Source: Bacillota bacterium
GTDB lineage: Bacteria > Bacillota_I > Bacilli_A > Acholeplasmatales > UBA5453
Direction of reading: 5' to 3'
Assembly (NCBI GenBank): GCA_023436805.1
Contig: JAEZHT010000020.1
Location: forward strand, 1-37,104
Length of the DNA stretch: 37,104 bases
Below are positions 23,350 through 31,423 of this stretch, one piece after another (position 1 is the first letter of the stretch; each line of letters begins with the position of its first letter). The translations under genes were made by a program, and so were the position numbers. The notes beneath the pieces are model-generated. The model was not told the origin of the DNA. It saw nothing but the letters and a program-made list of their open reading frames with translations, and did not search any database.

Positions 23350-24040
23350 AATTGTTCAAAACGTCCATATTGATTCGACCATCTTTAATTTCGATGATAC
23401 GATCGGCTTTTTCAGCAATCTTTCTATCATGCGTAATGATGATGAATGTGGTTTTGTATTTCGCGTTGATTTCTCGTAATAGCGTATACACTTGTTCGGT
23501 TGAATCGCTATCTAAGTTACCTGTGGGTTCGTCAGCCAAAATGATCTTAGGGGTATTGATCAAACTTCTCGCAATCGCGACCCTTTGTTGTTGACCCCCA
23601 GACATATTTTTAGCGAGGTTATTTTTGACCTTGGTTAAACCGACAAAATCTAAGAGTTCATGGGCTCTATCTAGGATTTCTTGGGTAATTTTTTGTTTTG
23701 AAATCTTATAAGGCATGAGCACGTTTTCTAACGCTGTGAATTCTGGTAATAGGTAGTGAAATTGGAAGATGAATCCAATGTTCTGATTTCTTAAGAATGA
23801 AACCTCATTGGGTTTCATTTGTTTGGTATTTTGCCCATTGATGAATATTTCACCATCGGTTGGGTTATCTAAAGTACCCAAGATATTCATTAAAGTGGAT
23901 TTACCAGACCCACTTTGACCAATGATGGCGTTGAATGAACCTGCTTCAAATTGTAAATCGACACCAAACAATACTTGTGTTTTGATTTTTTCACCATACA
24001 CTTTGGTGATGCCTTTGAGTTCCATGACGGGATTAAGCAT
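23348..24040 (-). CDS. ABC transporter ATP-binding protein (LolD/MacB type)
   Basis: 230 residues. Walker A IGQSGSGKS, signature MSGGQQQR, Walker B ILADEPTGNLD and an H-loop ITHD are intact. The family drives FtsX-like permeases (lipoprotein sorting, antimicrobial peptide resistance, mechanotransduction). GAGGTGATCC, a near-complete Shine-Dalgarno, precedes the ATG by nine bases. It overlaps the permease gene by eight bases. Confidence 0.92.
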   Translation of the reverse strand: MLNPVMELKGITKVYGEKIKTQVLFGVDLQFEAGSFNAIIGQSGSGKSTLMNILGTLDNPTDGEIFINGQNTKQMKPNEVSFLRNQNIGFIFQFHYLLPEFTALENVLMPYKISKQKITQEILDRAHELLDFVGLTKVKNNLAKNMSGGQQQRVAIARSLINTPKIILADEPTGNLDSDSTEQVYTLLREINAKYKTTFIIITHDRKIAEKADRIIEIKDGRINMDVLNN

Positions 24041-25196
24041 TGCGGATCACCTCGATGACAGATAATTTAGACGATTTGCGGGCTGGTACTAAAGCAGCCA
24101 CGGTGGATACACCCACCGCGATTAAGGCGGATAGGGCGATGAAACTATATTCGATGTTGAGCGGTATCACTGGGTCACCGGTGGTGGTGTCAATCGCGAA
24201 GGTTTGGAAAGATACCAATAGACCTATACCTAATAAAACCCCTGTCAGTGCACCAAAGATACCTAAGATCAAACCTTGGAATAAGAAGATCAAGGAAGCG
24301 TCACTGTTTTTAATACCCATCGCTTTTAAAATACCAATTTGTTTGGATTTTTGTAAAACGATGATGGCTAAGATGGAAGCGATCCCTAATACAACAGAAA
24401 TCAAGACGAATACTTGAATCATCAATGAAGAAATGCTTTGACCTTGTAAACCAGAGAGTAAGGATGAGTTATTTTCAATCCAGTTTACAGTCACATAATC
24501 AGACCCGATTTGTTCTGAAACCTTAATTGAGATGGCATCGGCTTCAAAATAAGCAGATTCACGTACTTGAGATTCAATGGATGAAACCACATCGCCCACT
24601 TGGAAGAGTGTTTGGGTGGTATTTAATGTAGACACTGCCCACAACTCATTGATGGCTTTCACTTCAAAATCGAAGAAACCTACCACAGTTAATGTGGTGT
24701 TGCCTTTGAGTGGGACTTGTATTGTCATGGTATCTCCCACATTTAAATTGAATTCGGATTTGAAGAAGATACCTAAGATGACTTCGTTGTTAGCGTTTGG
24801 TAGTCTGCCTTCAGTGAGCTTTTCTGTAAATTTATAAATACCATCGGCCTGGCTGAGTTCAAACCCACGAACCAAGACGGGTAAGGTATCACTGTTTTTT
24901 TCTAACGTACCAGCGACATTGAAGTTTCCTGCAGCGACACGAATACGTGAATCGCTTGCGAGAATGTCTTCGATCAAAGCGTCATAATTGTCTATGTAAC
25001 CTTCATCGGTACGGGTAATGGTGATCTGAGAGCTGTTACCAATGGTGGTATCTACCAAGCTTTTTTGAAGCCCTGAGATCAACGCCCCAATGAATACTTG
25101 AACCGATACACCCACACCAATCCCTAAGATGATGAATAAGGTTTGAAGTTTACCTGATTTTAAAAACCGAGATGCGATTTGGAAGGCGAGTTTCAT
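24033..25196 (-). CDS. FtsX-like ABC permease (MacB_PCD)
   Basis: 387 residues: one N-terminal membrane helix (about 17-40), an extracellular domain of roughly 210 residues, then three helices near 260-285, 305-335 and 350-375. This is the LolC/E-MacB permease layout. It pairs with the ATPase downstream. Its ATG overlaps the end of the B12-binding gene by four bases. The cargo is unknown; in Gram-positive-type cells these systems mostly act on peptides or lipids at the membrane. Confidence 0.9.
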   Translation of the reverse strand: MKLAFQIASRFLKSGKLQTLFIILGIGVGVSVQVFIGALISGLQKSLVDTTIGNSSQITITRTDEGYIDNYDALIEDILASDSRIRVAAGNFNVAGTLEKNSDTLPVLVRGFELSQADGIYKFTEKLTEGRLPNANNEVILGIFFKSEFNLNVGDTMTIQVPLKGNTTLTVVGFFDFEVKAINELWAVSTLNTTQTLFQVGDVVSSIESQVRESAYFEADAISIKVSEQIGSDYVTVNWIENNSSLLSGLQGQSISSLMIQVFVLISVVLGIASILAIIVLQKSKQIGILKAMGIKNSDASLIFLFQGLILGIFGALTGVLLGIGLLVSFQTFAIDTTTGDPVIPLNIEYSFIALSALIAVGVSTVAALVPARKSSKLSVIEVIRNA

Positions 25197-25834
25197 TTCT
25201 TTTTACCTCCCAATTCGAAAATATCTTCTTTGTTTGTGAGGTGATAATCATACACCAAATGGTCTAAGGCACCAGGTTTATTGAAGGCATTGCCACCTAC
25301 AATGATTTTTACATTGGGGTATAAGCCTTTGACTTGTTCGGTGATTTGTTTGGTCACGACAAGATTATAATAATTGGTCACAGATAAAGCTAAGTAATCG
25401 GGTTTCAACGCTTTTACAGCCGATAAAATATCATTTTTAGGGGTATTGGCACCGATGTACTGTGCATCAAAGCCAGCCAGCGAGAAGTAATTGGTGACGA
25501 TGATGGCACCGACTTCATGGAATTCCTCACTTGGACAAACGACCATCACTTTTTGATGATTCTTTGGTACTGTCTTCTTGATTTCAATCAAGTAAGGGTA
25601 AGTGGATTCGAGGATGGTACGAACAATCGATGTTCTCACGTGTTCTTTCCAAATACAAATTTCTTCATCTTCAGAGCTACATTCGAATTCATTCAAAACA
25701 GGTCTTAAGAAGAAGTCATATAAATCATACAATTCAATTTTCTTATCTTTCAATAAGTTTAATACATAAGTCATCGCTTCGTCTTTGTTTTCTTCATTGA
25801 CGAGCTTTAGAAACGGTTCATAATAAGGATGCAT
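25193..25834 (-). CDS. Cobalamin (B12)-binding domain protein, sensor-like
   Basis: 213 residues. A helical cap (about 1-85) precedes a Rossmann-type B12-binding domain (VMVVCPSEEFHEVGAIIVTNYF, near 96-117). The metal-ligand motif reads E-x-H-x-x-G rather than D-x-H-x-x-G, so the lower-ligand His is kept. The cap has WKEH; the W-x9-EH pattern of CarH-type light sensors is absent. There is no DNA-binding domain and no methyltransferase nearby. As the first gene of an operon with an ABC exporter, it may sense B12 or a related corrinoid; this is inference. GGAGG precedes the ATG. Confidence 0.82.
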   Translation of the reverse strand: MHPYYEPFLKLVNEENKDEAMTYVLNLLKDKKIELYDLYDFFLRPVLNEFECSSEDEEICIWKEHVRTSIVRTILESTYPYLIEIKKTVPKNHQKVMVVCPSEEFHEVGAIIVTNYFSLAGFDAQYIGANTPKNDILSAVKALKPDYLALSVTNYYNLVVTKQITEQVKGLYPNVKIIVGGNAFNKPGALDHLVYDYHLTNKEDIFELGGKKK

Positions 25835-25865
25835 ATTTTCCTCCTGTGGGTTTACTTATCTATAG

Positions 25866-25894
25866 TATAACAACTTTATCACTTTCTTGTTATA
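25866..25894. promoter_or_regulatory. Inverted repeat at the B12-sensor operon promoter
   Basis: TATAACAA-N13-TTGTTATA. It covers the predicted start region of the minus-strand operon (promoter TTGAAA 25922-25917, N17, TAGACT 25899-25894), so it is placed as an operator. Confidence 0.5.
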
Positions 25895-25922
25895 GTCTAC
25901 CAACAATTATTTCTAATTTCAA
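25894..25922 (-). promoter_or_regulatory. Candidate promoter of the B12-sensor operon
   Basis: On the minus strand, TTGAAA (25922-25917) N17 TAGACT (25899-25894). A TATACT nearer the gene is an alternative -10 box. Confidence 0.5.
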
Positions 25923-25931
25923 CTAAAAAGC

Positions 25932-25943
25932 ATTGTATACAAT
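25932..25943. repeat. 12-base perfect palindrome
   Basis: ATTGTATACAAT, followed by related ATACAAT copies up to 25962. It lies between the HAAS-gene terminator and the B12-sensor promoter. Confidence 0.45.
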
Positions 25944-25970
25944 TTAATTTTATACAATACAATTAAAATG

Positions 25971-25993
25971 AAAAAAAAGAGGTTTTACCCTCT
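25971..25993 (-). terminator. Terminator of the PadR-HAAS operon
   Basis: On the minus strand AGAGG, loop, CCTCT, then eight T. It overlaps the stop codon of the HAAS gene. Confidence 0.82.
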
Positions 25994-26948
25994 AGTTTTT
26001 CGATGCGAGAATGGCTGTGATGGGTACCAATAAGAAAGCAATCCACGAGATATGGAATAAATCGAAGAAGTAACCCAATGAATAGAAAACGATGACTGAA
26101 ATGAATGGCATGAGGGCGATGATGTTCGCTCTACCAAATAAAGATATAGCCATCATCGGGATGAATAAAACAAATTGCCAACTCCATGCCCAAGCGTTAT
26201 AGAAATAACCTATCAATAGGAATAACGCAATCATACTGATACTAAAACCCAAGAATAAGATGGTTTTACGTCTTTCTTGACCCTTGAGATTGCCAAAATT
26301 GATGGCGATATCGCCTCTTAAAATACTATAAATAATCGCAGGTGCGAATGATAGCCAAGAGACGTTGAATCCATACATTTGGCCGAAAACAACATACCCT
26401 GTAATACCTAAAACGATGAGCATGAAGAATACCCACGCATCGAGTTTTTTACCATGGGTGAAGTAACCCAAAACCGGTATCGATAAGAATGGCAACCAAG
26501 CATATTCCCAATACCCTGTTAGAAATCCAATCAACATCATCGCGATGACGGATATAAACGGCGCTAATGCGACGATACGGTCGCGTCTTGGTGAGTTGAA
26601 TATAATGCCCAACATCGGAATCATCAAGAAGAAGAGCCATCCGTATTGCCAACCATCGAAATAGAACCCACTGATGAAGAAGCAGATGGTTGCGACAAAT
26701 GGCGATACAGCGACGATTTTATTGCCTTGTGTACGTCTGACTTGTTTTTGTGTTAGAGTGTCTTTTAAAGCTTCGACCACTTCGTGTGGGTCTCCCAACA
26801 TCGCTTCAACAGCCGCTTCCGATTTACCTGAGGATAAAGCGTCATCATACATTTCTTCATAATCTTTGAGAATGTCTTTGATATCTGCGTAATTGTTGGT
26901 GTATTTGTTTAATGCCTCTTTGAGTGATACTAAATAATCTGCTTTCAT
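25992..26948 (-). CDS. HAAS-domain membrane protein, PadR partner
   Basis: 318 residues. The N-terminal 80 or so form a helical HAAS-type domain (YLVSLKEALNKYTNNYADIK... and MLGDPHEVVEALKD), as found next to PadR regulators. The rest is 8-10 hydrophobic segments arranged as repeats (FVATICFFISGFYFDGWQYG, FISVIAMMLIGFLTGYWEYA, FISVIVFYSLGYFFDLFHIS). The start at 26948 follows GGAGG and overlaps the PadR stop by ATGA. Pairs like this usually sense a membrane signal; the signal is unknown. Confidence 0.82.
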   Translation of the reverse strand: MKADYLVSLKEALNKYTNNYADIKDILKDYEEMYDDALSSGKSEAAVEAMLGDPHEVVEALKDTLTQKQVRRTQGNKIVAVSPFVATICFFISGFYFDGWQYGWLFFLMIPMLGIIFNSPRRDRIVALAPFISVIAMMLIGFLTGYWEYAWLPFLSIPVLGYFTHGKKLDAWVFFMLIVLGITGYVVFGQMYGFNVSWLSFAPAIIYSILRGDIAINFGNLKGQERRKTILFLGFSISMIALFLLIGYFYNAWAWSWQFVLFIPMMAISLFGRANIIALMPFISVIVFYSLGYFFDLFHISWIAFLLVPITAILASKN

Positions 26949-27259
26949 TGTTTTTCCTCCATGATCTTCATGACCCCTGATAAGAATGAACTCCATTCAT
27001 CCTGATACAACTTCAATGCTTCTTTACCTGATTTGGTAGTAACGTAATATTTACGTGGCGCACCATAGGCGGTTTCTTCCATTTGAATGTCGAAATACCC
27101 TAAGGTGGTCAGTCGTCTTAAAATGGGATAAACGGTATTTTCAGACACATCGATGATGCTTGAAAGTGTATCAATCACTTCGTACCCATACATTTTTTTA
27201 TCATCAATGAGTTTTAGAATACACATCTCGAGGATCCCTTTTTTGAATTGTGAATTCAT
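26945..27259 (-). CDS. PadR-family transcriptional regulator
   Basis: 104 residues, a minimal PadR: a winged helix (ILEMCILKLIDDKKMYGYEVIDTLS, then SENTVYPILRRLTTLGYFD and a wing RKYYVTT) plus a short C-terminal dimerisation helix. It normally represses its own promoter. Two identical operator-like repeats flank its promoter. It overlaps the HAAS gene by four bases. The ribosome site is unusual (GGGGG, five bases from ATG). Confidence 0.92.
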   Translation of the reverse strand: MNSQFKKGILEMCILKLIDDKKMYGYEVIDTLSSIIDVSENTVYPILRRLTTLGYFDIQMEETAYGAPRKYYVTTKSGKEALKLYQDEWSSFLSGVMKIMEEKQ

Positions 27260-27269
27260 ACATACCCCC

Positions 27270-27288
27270 TACTGTGTCTTGCACAATA
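27270..27288. promoter_or_regulatory. PadR operator 1
   Basis: TACTGTG-N5-CACAATA, an imperfect 19-base inverted repeat over the predicted transcription start of the padR gene. Confidence 0.65.
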
Positions 27289-27290
27289 CC

Positions 27291-27319
27291 AGTATACAAC
27301 AGTACTGTGCGAAACACAA
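27291..27319 (-). promoter_or_regulatory. Promoter of the padR-HAAS operon
   Basis: On the minus strand, TTGTGT (27319-27314) N17 TATACT (27296-27291). The -35 box lies in operator 2. Confidence 0.7.
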
Positions 27320-27321
27320 TA
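27303..27321. promoter_or_regulatory. PadR operator 2
   Basis: A second TACTGTG-N5-CACAATA, same orientation, centre 33 bases from the first, about three helical turns. It covers the -35 box. Confidence 0.65.
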
Positions 27322-27329
27322 CCTAATTT

Positions 27330-27367
27330 AACAAAAATAAAAGACGCAGATTCAGGGGGTCTGCGCC
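27330..27367 (-). terminator. Terminator of the XRE operon
   Basis: On the minus strand GGCGCAGA, loop, TCTGCGTC (one G-U), then TTTTATTTTTG. A second weaker hairpin lies at 27372-27409. Confidence 0.75.
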
Positions 27368-27403
27368 TTTGTTATATAACCACACAAAACGGGGGGGTGT
27401 GTG

Positions 27404-28537
27404 TTATAAGTTTGGTTGATCAATCATTCGAATGGCCGTGTTGATCCAAGTTAAGATGGACATGGATAACCCAACGGTAATCCACATAAATCCACCAGCC
27501 GCGATGCCAGAAGGATAGTAACTGATGACTTGAATCATCATACTACTAAAATCAAAGGAAAGGATACACGTGAACAAAGCCAATGCTAGGAATAGTATTG
27601 AAAACAAAGTATCTATGCCTAAGTGAATCCATTTGTTTTTCAACAAGAAGTGTTTTACACCGAACAATAGTATCAATACAAACAAACCAATCGGTGGAAT
27701 TAATATATAGTAGGTACCATGAACATTGAATGCAGGATTGACAATACTAAAGCCTTTTACGACATCCCATAGATAGGCATCGAAACGGTGCTTAGTATAT
27801 AAAATAGGTTGTGTCAAACTAAGTAGCAGGATGACTACCATGGAAAGGACCAAAATTTCGAATGCTCTTTTTAGGTACTTTGGATTTCTAAATAGCAATT
27901 CAAAACCAAAGCCAATCAAAATGGCTGGAATGGTAATGAATCCAGGAAAAGCATGCATGCTTCTATGTGTATACGTGAAGAATAGTACGACAAACGCTAA
28001 AGTGATGATGACATTTCTTAAATAGCTGAAGAAGCGTTCATTGTATCTTTGTTCTGTTCTAACCTCATAAATCATCATCAGGGTTGAACCCACCCAGGTG
28101 ATTAAAAAGAATGCGAATGAATAATCAAAATATTCCATAAACTCACCAGGTTGATCGAATGGCACTGTACCATCGTGCGACATACCTGTGATGATTAAAC
28201 CGATGGATAATACAATGGAAATCAATAAGCCAATGGCACCTTTTTTATCAACGATGGCTAAATAGACATTAGGTAACAAAATGACAATTGGAATGAAGAA
28301 AATCAAGCGATTCATCGTACCCCAAACAAAATCATAGATCAAGATACCGAAGAAAATAAATACAAATAGGAACATCCCAATCATAATGGTTCGATAAATA
28401 TTTTGATTATGAACGATGCTTTCGTGCTTGTAAGTTACAGATTTATACATTTTCAAGACAACCATCGATATGGGAATTGATAACATCAAGGCCACTGCAG
28501 CTGACCATAAGAAACTTAAGAAATCAATAATGATCAT
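27404..28537 (-). CDS. Polytopic membrane protein, unknown
   Basis: 377 residues with about 11 hydrophobic segments and almost no long soluble loops. I do not recognise a family. It overlaps the XRE-type regulator gene by 14 bases and has no good ribosome site, so translation is probably coupled. A membrane sensor or transporter under that regulator is a reasonable guess from context. Confidence 0.72.
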   Translation of the reverse strand: MIIIDFLSFLWSAAVALMLSIPISMVVLKMYKSVTYKHESIVHNQNIYRTIMIGMFLFVFIFFGILIYDFVWGTMNRLIFFIPIVILLPNVYLAIVDKKGAIGLLISIVLSIGLIITGMSHDGTVPFDQPGEFMEYFDYSFAFFLITWVGSTLMMIYEVRTEQRYNERFFSYLRNVIITLAFVVLFFTYTHRSMHAFPGFITIPAILIGFGFELLFRNPKYLKRAFEILVLSMVVILLLSLTQPILYTKHRFDAYLWDVVKGFSIVNPAFNVHGTYYILIPPIGLFVLILLFGVKHFLLKNKWIHLGIDTLFSILFLALALFTCILSFDFSSMMIQVISYYPSGIAAGGFMWITVGLSMSILTWINTAIRMIDQPNL

Positions 28538-29108
28538 TCAGCACATATACCAGTCCATAGCCCATTTCTTCCACGATGTATTTTAAAATAAATTGTGGTA
28601 ATAAAATCGCGATGGCAGAGATGAGTGTAACGATTTGAAGTTTAGATTGACGATAAATCGTAAACTTATCCAAATCATTGAACACCGATGCTCGAATGAA
28701 TTGGTATTTGCCATATTGGTAAATGACAAACCCAATGAACCACCCGATGGATAATGGAATCAAACTCACAAATTTGTCTTCCTTCAAATAAATCAGACCT
28801 ATCCCAATCAACAATCCAAATAATATAAACGCGAGTGATACACGTGAGATCATTTCAAATAAAGATACAACTTTGACGGAAGTGGTTTCACAACCAATCG
28901 CTTGATCACCATTCAATAATTCATCGACAGACACGCCCAAAGTGTAAGCGAGTTTAGGTAGAATGGTGACTTCAGGGTACCCCTCACCAGTCTCCCAACG
29001 TGAGATGGCTTTGTCGGTTACTTGCAATATTTCAGCCAATTCACTTTGAGTCATTTTCTTTTCTTTTCGTTTTTTCGCAATAAACTGCCCAGTTGTTTTT
29101 GTGTTCAT
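28524..29108 (-). CDS. XRE-family HTH regulator with C-terminal membrane domain
   Basis: 194 residues. The N-terminal 66 form a Cro/C1-type helix-turn-helix (FIAKKRKEKKMTQSELAEIL, then KAISRWETGEGYPEVTILPKL). The remainder has four hydrophobic segments (SLAFILFGLLIGIGLIYL onward). So it is a membrane-bound DNA-binding protein. GAGGTGAG precedes the ATG. It is cotranscribed with the polytopic protein, whose gene it overlaps. Ligand and targets are unknown. Confidence 0.88.
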   Translation of the reverse strand: MNTKTTGQFIAKKRKEKKMTQSELAEILQVTDKAISRWETGEGYPEVTILPKLAYTLGVSVDELLNGDQAIGCETTSVKVVSLFEMISRVSLAFILFGLLIGIGLIYLKEDKFVSLIPLSIGWFIGFVIYQYGKYQFIRASVFNDLDKFTIYRQSKLQIVTLISAIAILLPQFILKYIVEEMGYGLVYVLNDHY

Positions 29109-29221
29109 GGACTCACCTCACTCATAGGATACAATTTCCTTATAAAAACCACTACCCACGCAAACTAGAATCGCTCTATGAATCGTGGACAACCCCATTT
29201 TACCTTAAATCAGAAAATAAT

Positions 29222-29246
29222 AAAACCACTAAAAAATAGTGGTTTT
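29222..29246 (-). terminator. Intrinsic terminator of the downstream-facing membrane gene
   Basis: AAAACCACTA, loop of five, TAGTGGTTTT, with a T-rich tail on the minus strand, after the stop of the 29268-29909 gene. Confidence 0.8.
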
Positions 29247-29267
29247 TCGCATATTTAAGCCTTTTTA

Positions 29268-29909
29268 CTAATTCACGTATGGACGTTCTTCTTTTTGTTC
29301 ATCCAAAATAACTTCTTTTTGCTTTTCAACTTCTTTTTGTTTTTCTTTGCCTTGATTAAGTTCAAGTTGGAATTGACGATACTTCTTATAACCACCAAAA
29401 CCATCGACACCTAGGTATCCAGCACCAATCAACGATACGATGAGTAAGAAGATGCCTACAGTTTCATAAGAGAAGTTTGGTGTGACAGCGATATAAGTAC
29501 CTAAGGTAATCGCTAGGATGTGAATCCAAAATTTTGGAATTTCTGTTTTTTCACCAAGGAAGACAACCGAGTTCAAGAACACCAACGCTCTAGCATAGAA
29601 GAAGAAAGCGAGTGAATAACGGTAGACTTCTTTCCATAAATCGCTATTATCCATTTGACCGGTTGCAGCGACATATATGAGCACACCACCAATGATGGTA
29701 TCAAAAATGATTTCGATCAAATTGATGGTTCTGAGCACTTCTTTTTTAAGTGTTTTTAATAAAGGAACCACCCTAAACAATGAAAAGATGACAATGACCA
29801 CACCTGTAATCAAGTAGACAACCTCATTGGCAAATACCATATAGATGCCTACCCCAAGTAGGATGGCAGCAAGTACAAATTTTAATACCCAACCATAACC
29901 ATATTTCAT
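29268..29909 (-). CDS. Membrane protein with charged C-terminal tail, unknown
   Basis: 213 residues with about six hydrophobic segments and a highly charged coiled-coil-like tail (QGKEKQKEVEKQKEV). I do not recognise the family with confidence; DUF308-like repeats are possible. The frame is open upstream to 29966, but GAGGAGG ten bases before the ATG at 29909 sets the start. The promoter is TTGATA N17 TATAAT (29966-29938). Confidence 0.75.
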   Translation of the reverse strand: MKYGYGWVLKFVLAAILLGVGIYMVFANEVVYLITGVVIVIFSLFRVVPLLKTLKKEVLRTINLIEIIFDTIIGGVLIYVAATGQMDNSDLWKEVYRYSLAFFFYARALVFLNSVVFLGEKTEIPKFWIHILAITLGTYIAVTPNFSYETVGIFLLIVSLIGAGYLGVDGFGGYKKYRQFQLELNQGKEKQKEVEKQKEVILDEQKEERPYVN

Positions 29910-29937
29910 GTAATAAAATCCTCCTCTAGTTTCTCTC

Positions 29938-29966
29938 ATTATAGTGCATTCAATCTCATTTATCAA
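29938..29966 (-). promoter_or_regulatory. Promoter with overlapping inverted repeat
   Basis: On the minus strand, TTGATA (29966-29961) N17 TATAAT (29943-29938). AATCTC (29952-29957) and GAGATT (29968-29973) form an inverted repeat around the -35 box. Confidence 0.65.
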
Positions 29967-30009
29967 CGAGATTAGAATGGTTTTAGAAATGAATTAGTAA
30001 AAACAAAGA

Positions 30010-30744
30010 CTAACCTATCAATTCTGATAGTTTTTTAATCGGTACACGGATATCGAACATCCGATTGTCATAAATGAATGCGGTATCCTCTTCAATCTTA
30101 ATTAACGGATGTAACTTCTTTAAATACAGGCCAATCTCATATAAGCTGTATTTGTGGTTACTATTGAGTAAGTAAATGTCAGGTGGTAAATGCAAGACCA
30201 CATGGTAGATGGCTTTGGCTGTGTCTTCTAAGAATGAGGCTGAAGGGTAGAATCTTGAAGAGAGTTTACACACGCCTTGGGCTTTCATTTGTTCATGGAT
30301 GTAGTGTAGCATTTGATTTTGATGTTCATCATAACCAATTTGCCAACCTAATCTTAAAATATAAGCTTTAGGGTTAATGGCGATACAAGCATCTTCACAC
30401 GCTTTCTTGTAGGTACCATAATCATCATTGGGGATCACAGGGTCTGATACGACAAATGGGCCTTTTTGATGATTACCATATACCGATACGGTTGAAGTAT
30501 AAACAAAGGTGATATCGAGCATGCGTGCCAATTTAGCCAATATTTCTGCCCAACTTATAGGACCTAAGGCACAGTGGATGATGACCCGTGGGTCGTGAGA
30601 TTCGATGAATTTTTGAATTGCGGATTCATCGTCGATGGAAACCACGCTGCGGTCATAAGGTATGATTTCATAGCCTTTGGCTGTATAGACTTTCGCTATC
30701 CATGGCGCAACCGTCCCATTCATGCCAGTGATGATGACTTTCAT
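30010..30744 (-). CDS. Extended SDR / RmlD-like NAD(P)-dependent epimerase or reductase
   Basis: 244 residues. The N-terminal TGMNGTVAP resembles the RmlD-type nucleotide-binding loop; YTSTVSVYG and Y-x-x-x-K (YGTYK) carry the catalytic residues. It is shorter than most sugar-nucleotide epimerases (about 300), so it may be a compact reductase. The substrate is unknown; a sugar nucleotide is likely. The ATG follows GGGGAGGTGAT. Its promoter (TTGTTT N16 TATAAT) overlaps the terminator of the upstream gene. Confidence 0.82.
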   Translation of the reverse strand: MKVIITGMNGTVAPWIAKVYTAKGYEIIPYDRSVVSIDDESAIQKFIESHDPRVIIHCALGPISWAEILAKLARMLDITFVYTSTVSVYGNHQKGPFVVSDPVIPNDDYGTYKKACEDACIAINPKAYILRLGWQIGYDEHQNQMLHYIHEQMKAQGVCKLSSRFYPSASFLEDTAKAIYHVVLHLPPDIYLLNSNHKYSLYEIGLYLKKLHPLIKIEEDTAFIYDNRMFDIRVPIKKLSELIG

Positions 30745-30783
30745 AACATCACCTCCCCTTATTCATATTATAACGAATCGAAC

Positions 30784-30816
30784 CTAAAAAAACAAAAAGC
30801 GAAACGAGGTTCGCTT
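30784..30816 (-). terminator. Terminator between the membrane gene and the SDR gene
   Basis: On the minus strand AAGCGAA, loop, TTCGCTT, then TTTGTTTTTTT. The T-rich part also supplies the -35 region of the SDR gene promoter. Confidence 0.78.
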
Positions 30817-30823
30817 GAAGTAC

Positions 30824-31405
30824 TTAATTAGTTAATCGTTCCACTTTATTTTGGCGAAACCAATATAACACAGTCATCATCACCAATACAGCATAAAATA
30901 CATGTGTGTAAGCATATAAAATGAAGAAGGTTTGCATCAGTGTTGTTTCGAATGGACTAATAAAATTCACACTATAAAGTTGGTAACCGTAGTAAGCAAT
31001 TAAGATGGTTTGCATGAAAACAATAGAGACTTTACCAGGTTTCGTATGAACTACCAATAAACCCAGTAAGGTCAACCCATGAAAAACAAATGGCAAGTAA
31101 TAAATCCAAAGATCGATTGTGGCATAGGACTCATCCAAATAGGTGTATTGAAGTATATCCATCACATTTTGAAAAATCCCCAATAGGCTACCAAACAACA
31201 ATAAAATGAATATGCTTGGTTTGTGTTCTAAAATCAAAACAAGCGCAATCCCTAAAGCAACCAATACACCTAAAATATGATTCAACCCAAAGGTTAGGAT
31301 GTTTTGGATGGTGAAATTGTAGTCAAGTCCCAAAAACATATACACACGGTATACAATGGATAATACCAGATAAATCAAACCAGCCAACTTTAGAATCAGT
31401 TTCAT
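30824..31405 (-). CDS. Six-helix membrane protein, unknown
   Basis: 193 residues with about six hydrophobic segments and few charges. GAGG lies 11 bases before the ATG. It is 18 bases downstream of another protein of the same size and topology (31424-32029), so the two may be diverged paralogues in one operon. No function can be assigned. Confidence 0.72.
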   Translation of the reverse strand: MKLILKLAGLIYLVLSIVYRVYMFLGLDYNFTIQNILTFGLNHILGVLVALGIALVLILEHKPSIFILLLFGSLLGIFQNVMDILQYTYLDESYATIDLWIYYLPFVFHGLTLLGLLVVHTKPGKVSIVFMQTILIAYYGYQLYSVNFISPFETTLMQTFFILYAYTHVFYAVLVMMTVLYWFRQNKVERLTN

Positions 31406-31423
31406 AAGGGGAATAACCTCGCT

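Noticed and set aside
24040..24417. Plus-strand ORF inside the FtsX permease gene
   Set aside because: A shadow of the membrane-protein reading frame on the minus strand.
27372..27409. Hairpin with a run of G, as a second terminator
   Set aside because: Imperfect stem and no T run on either side; the adjacent hairpin at 27343-27367 is the better terminator.
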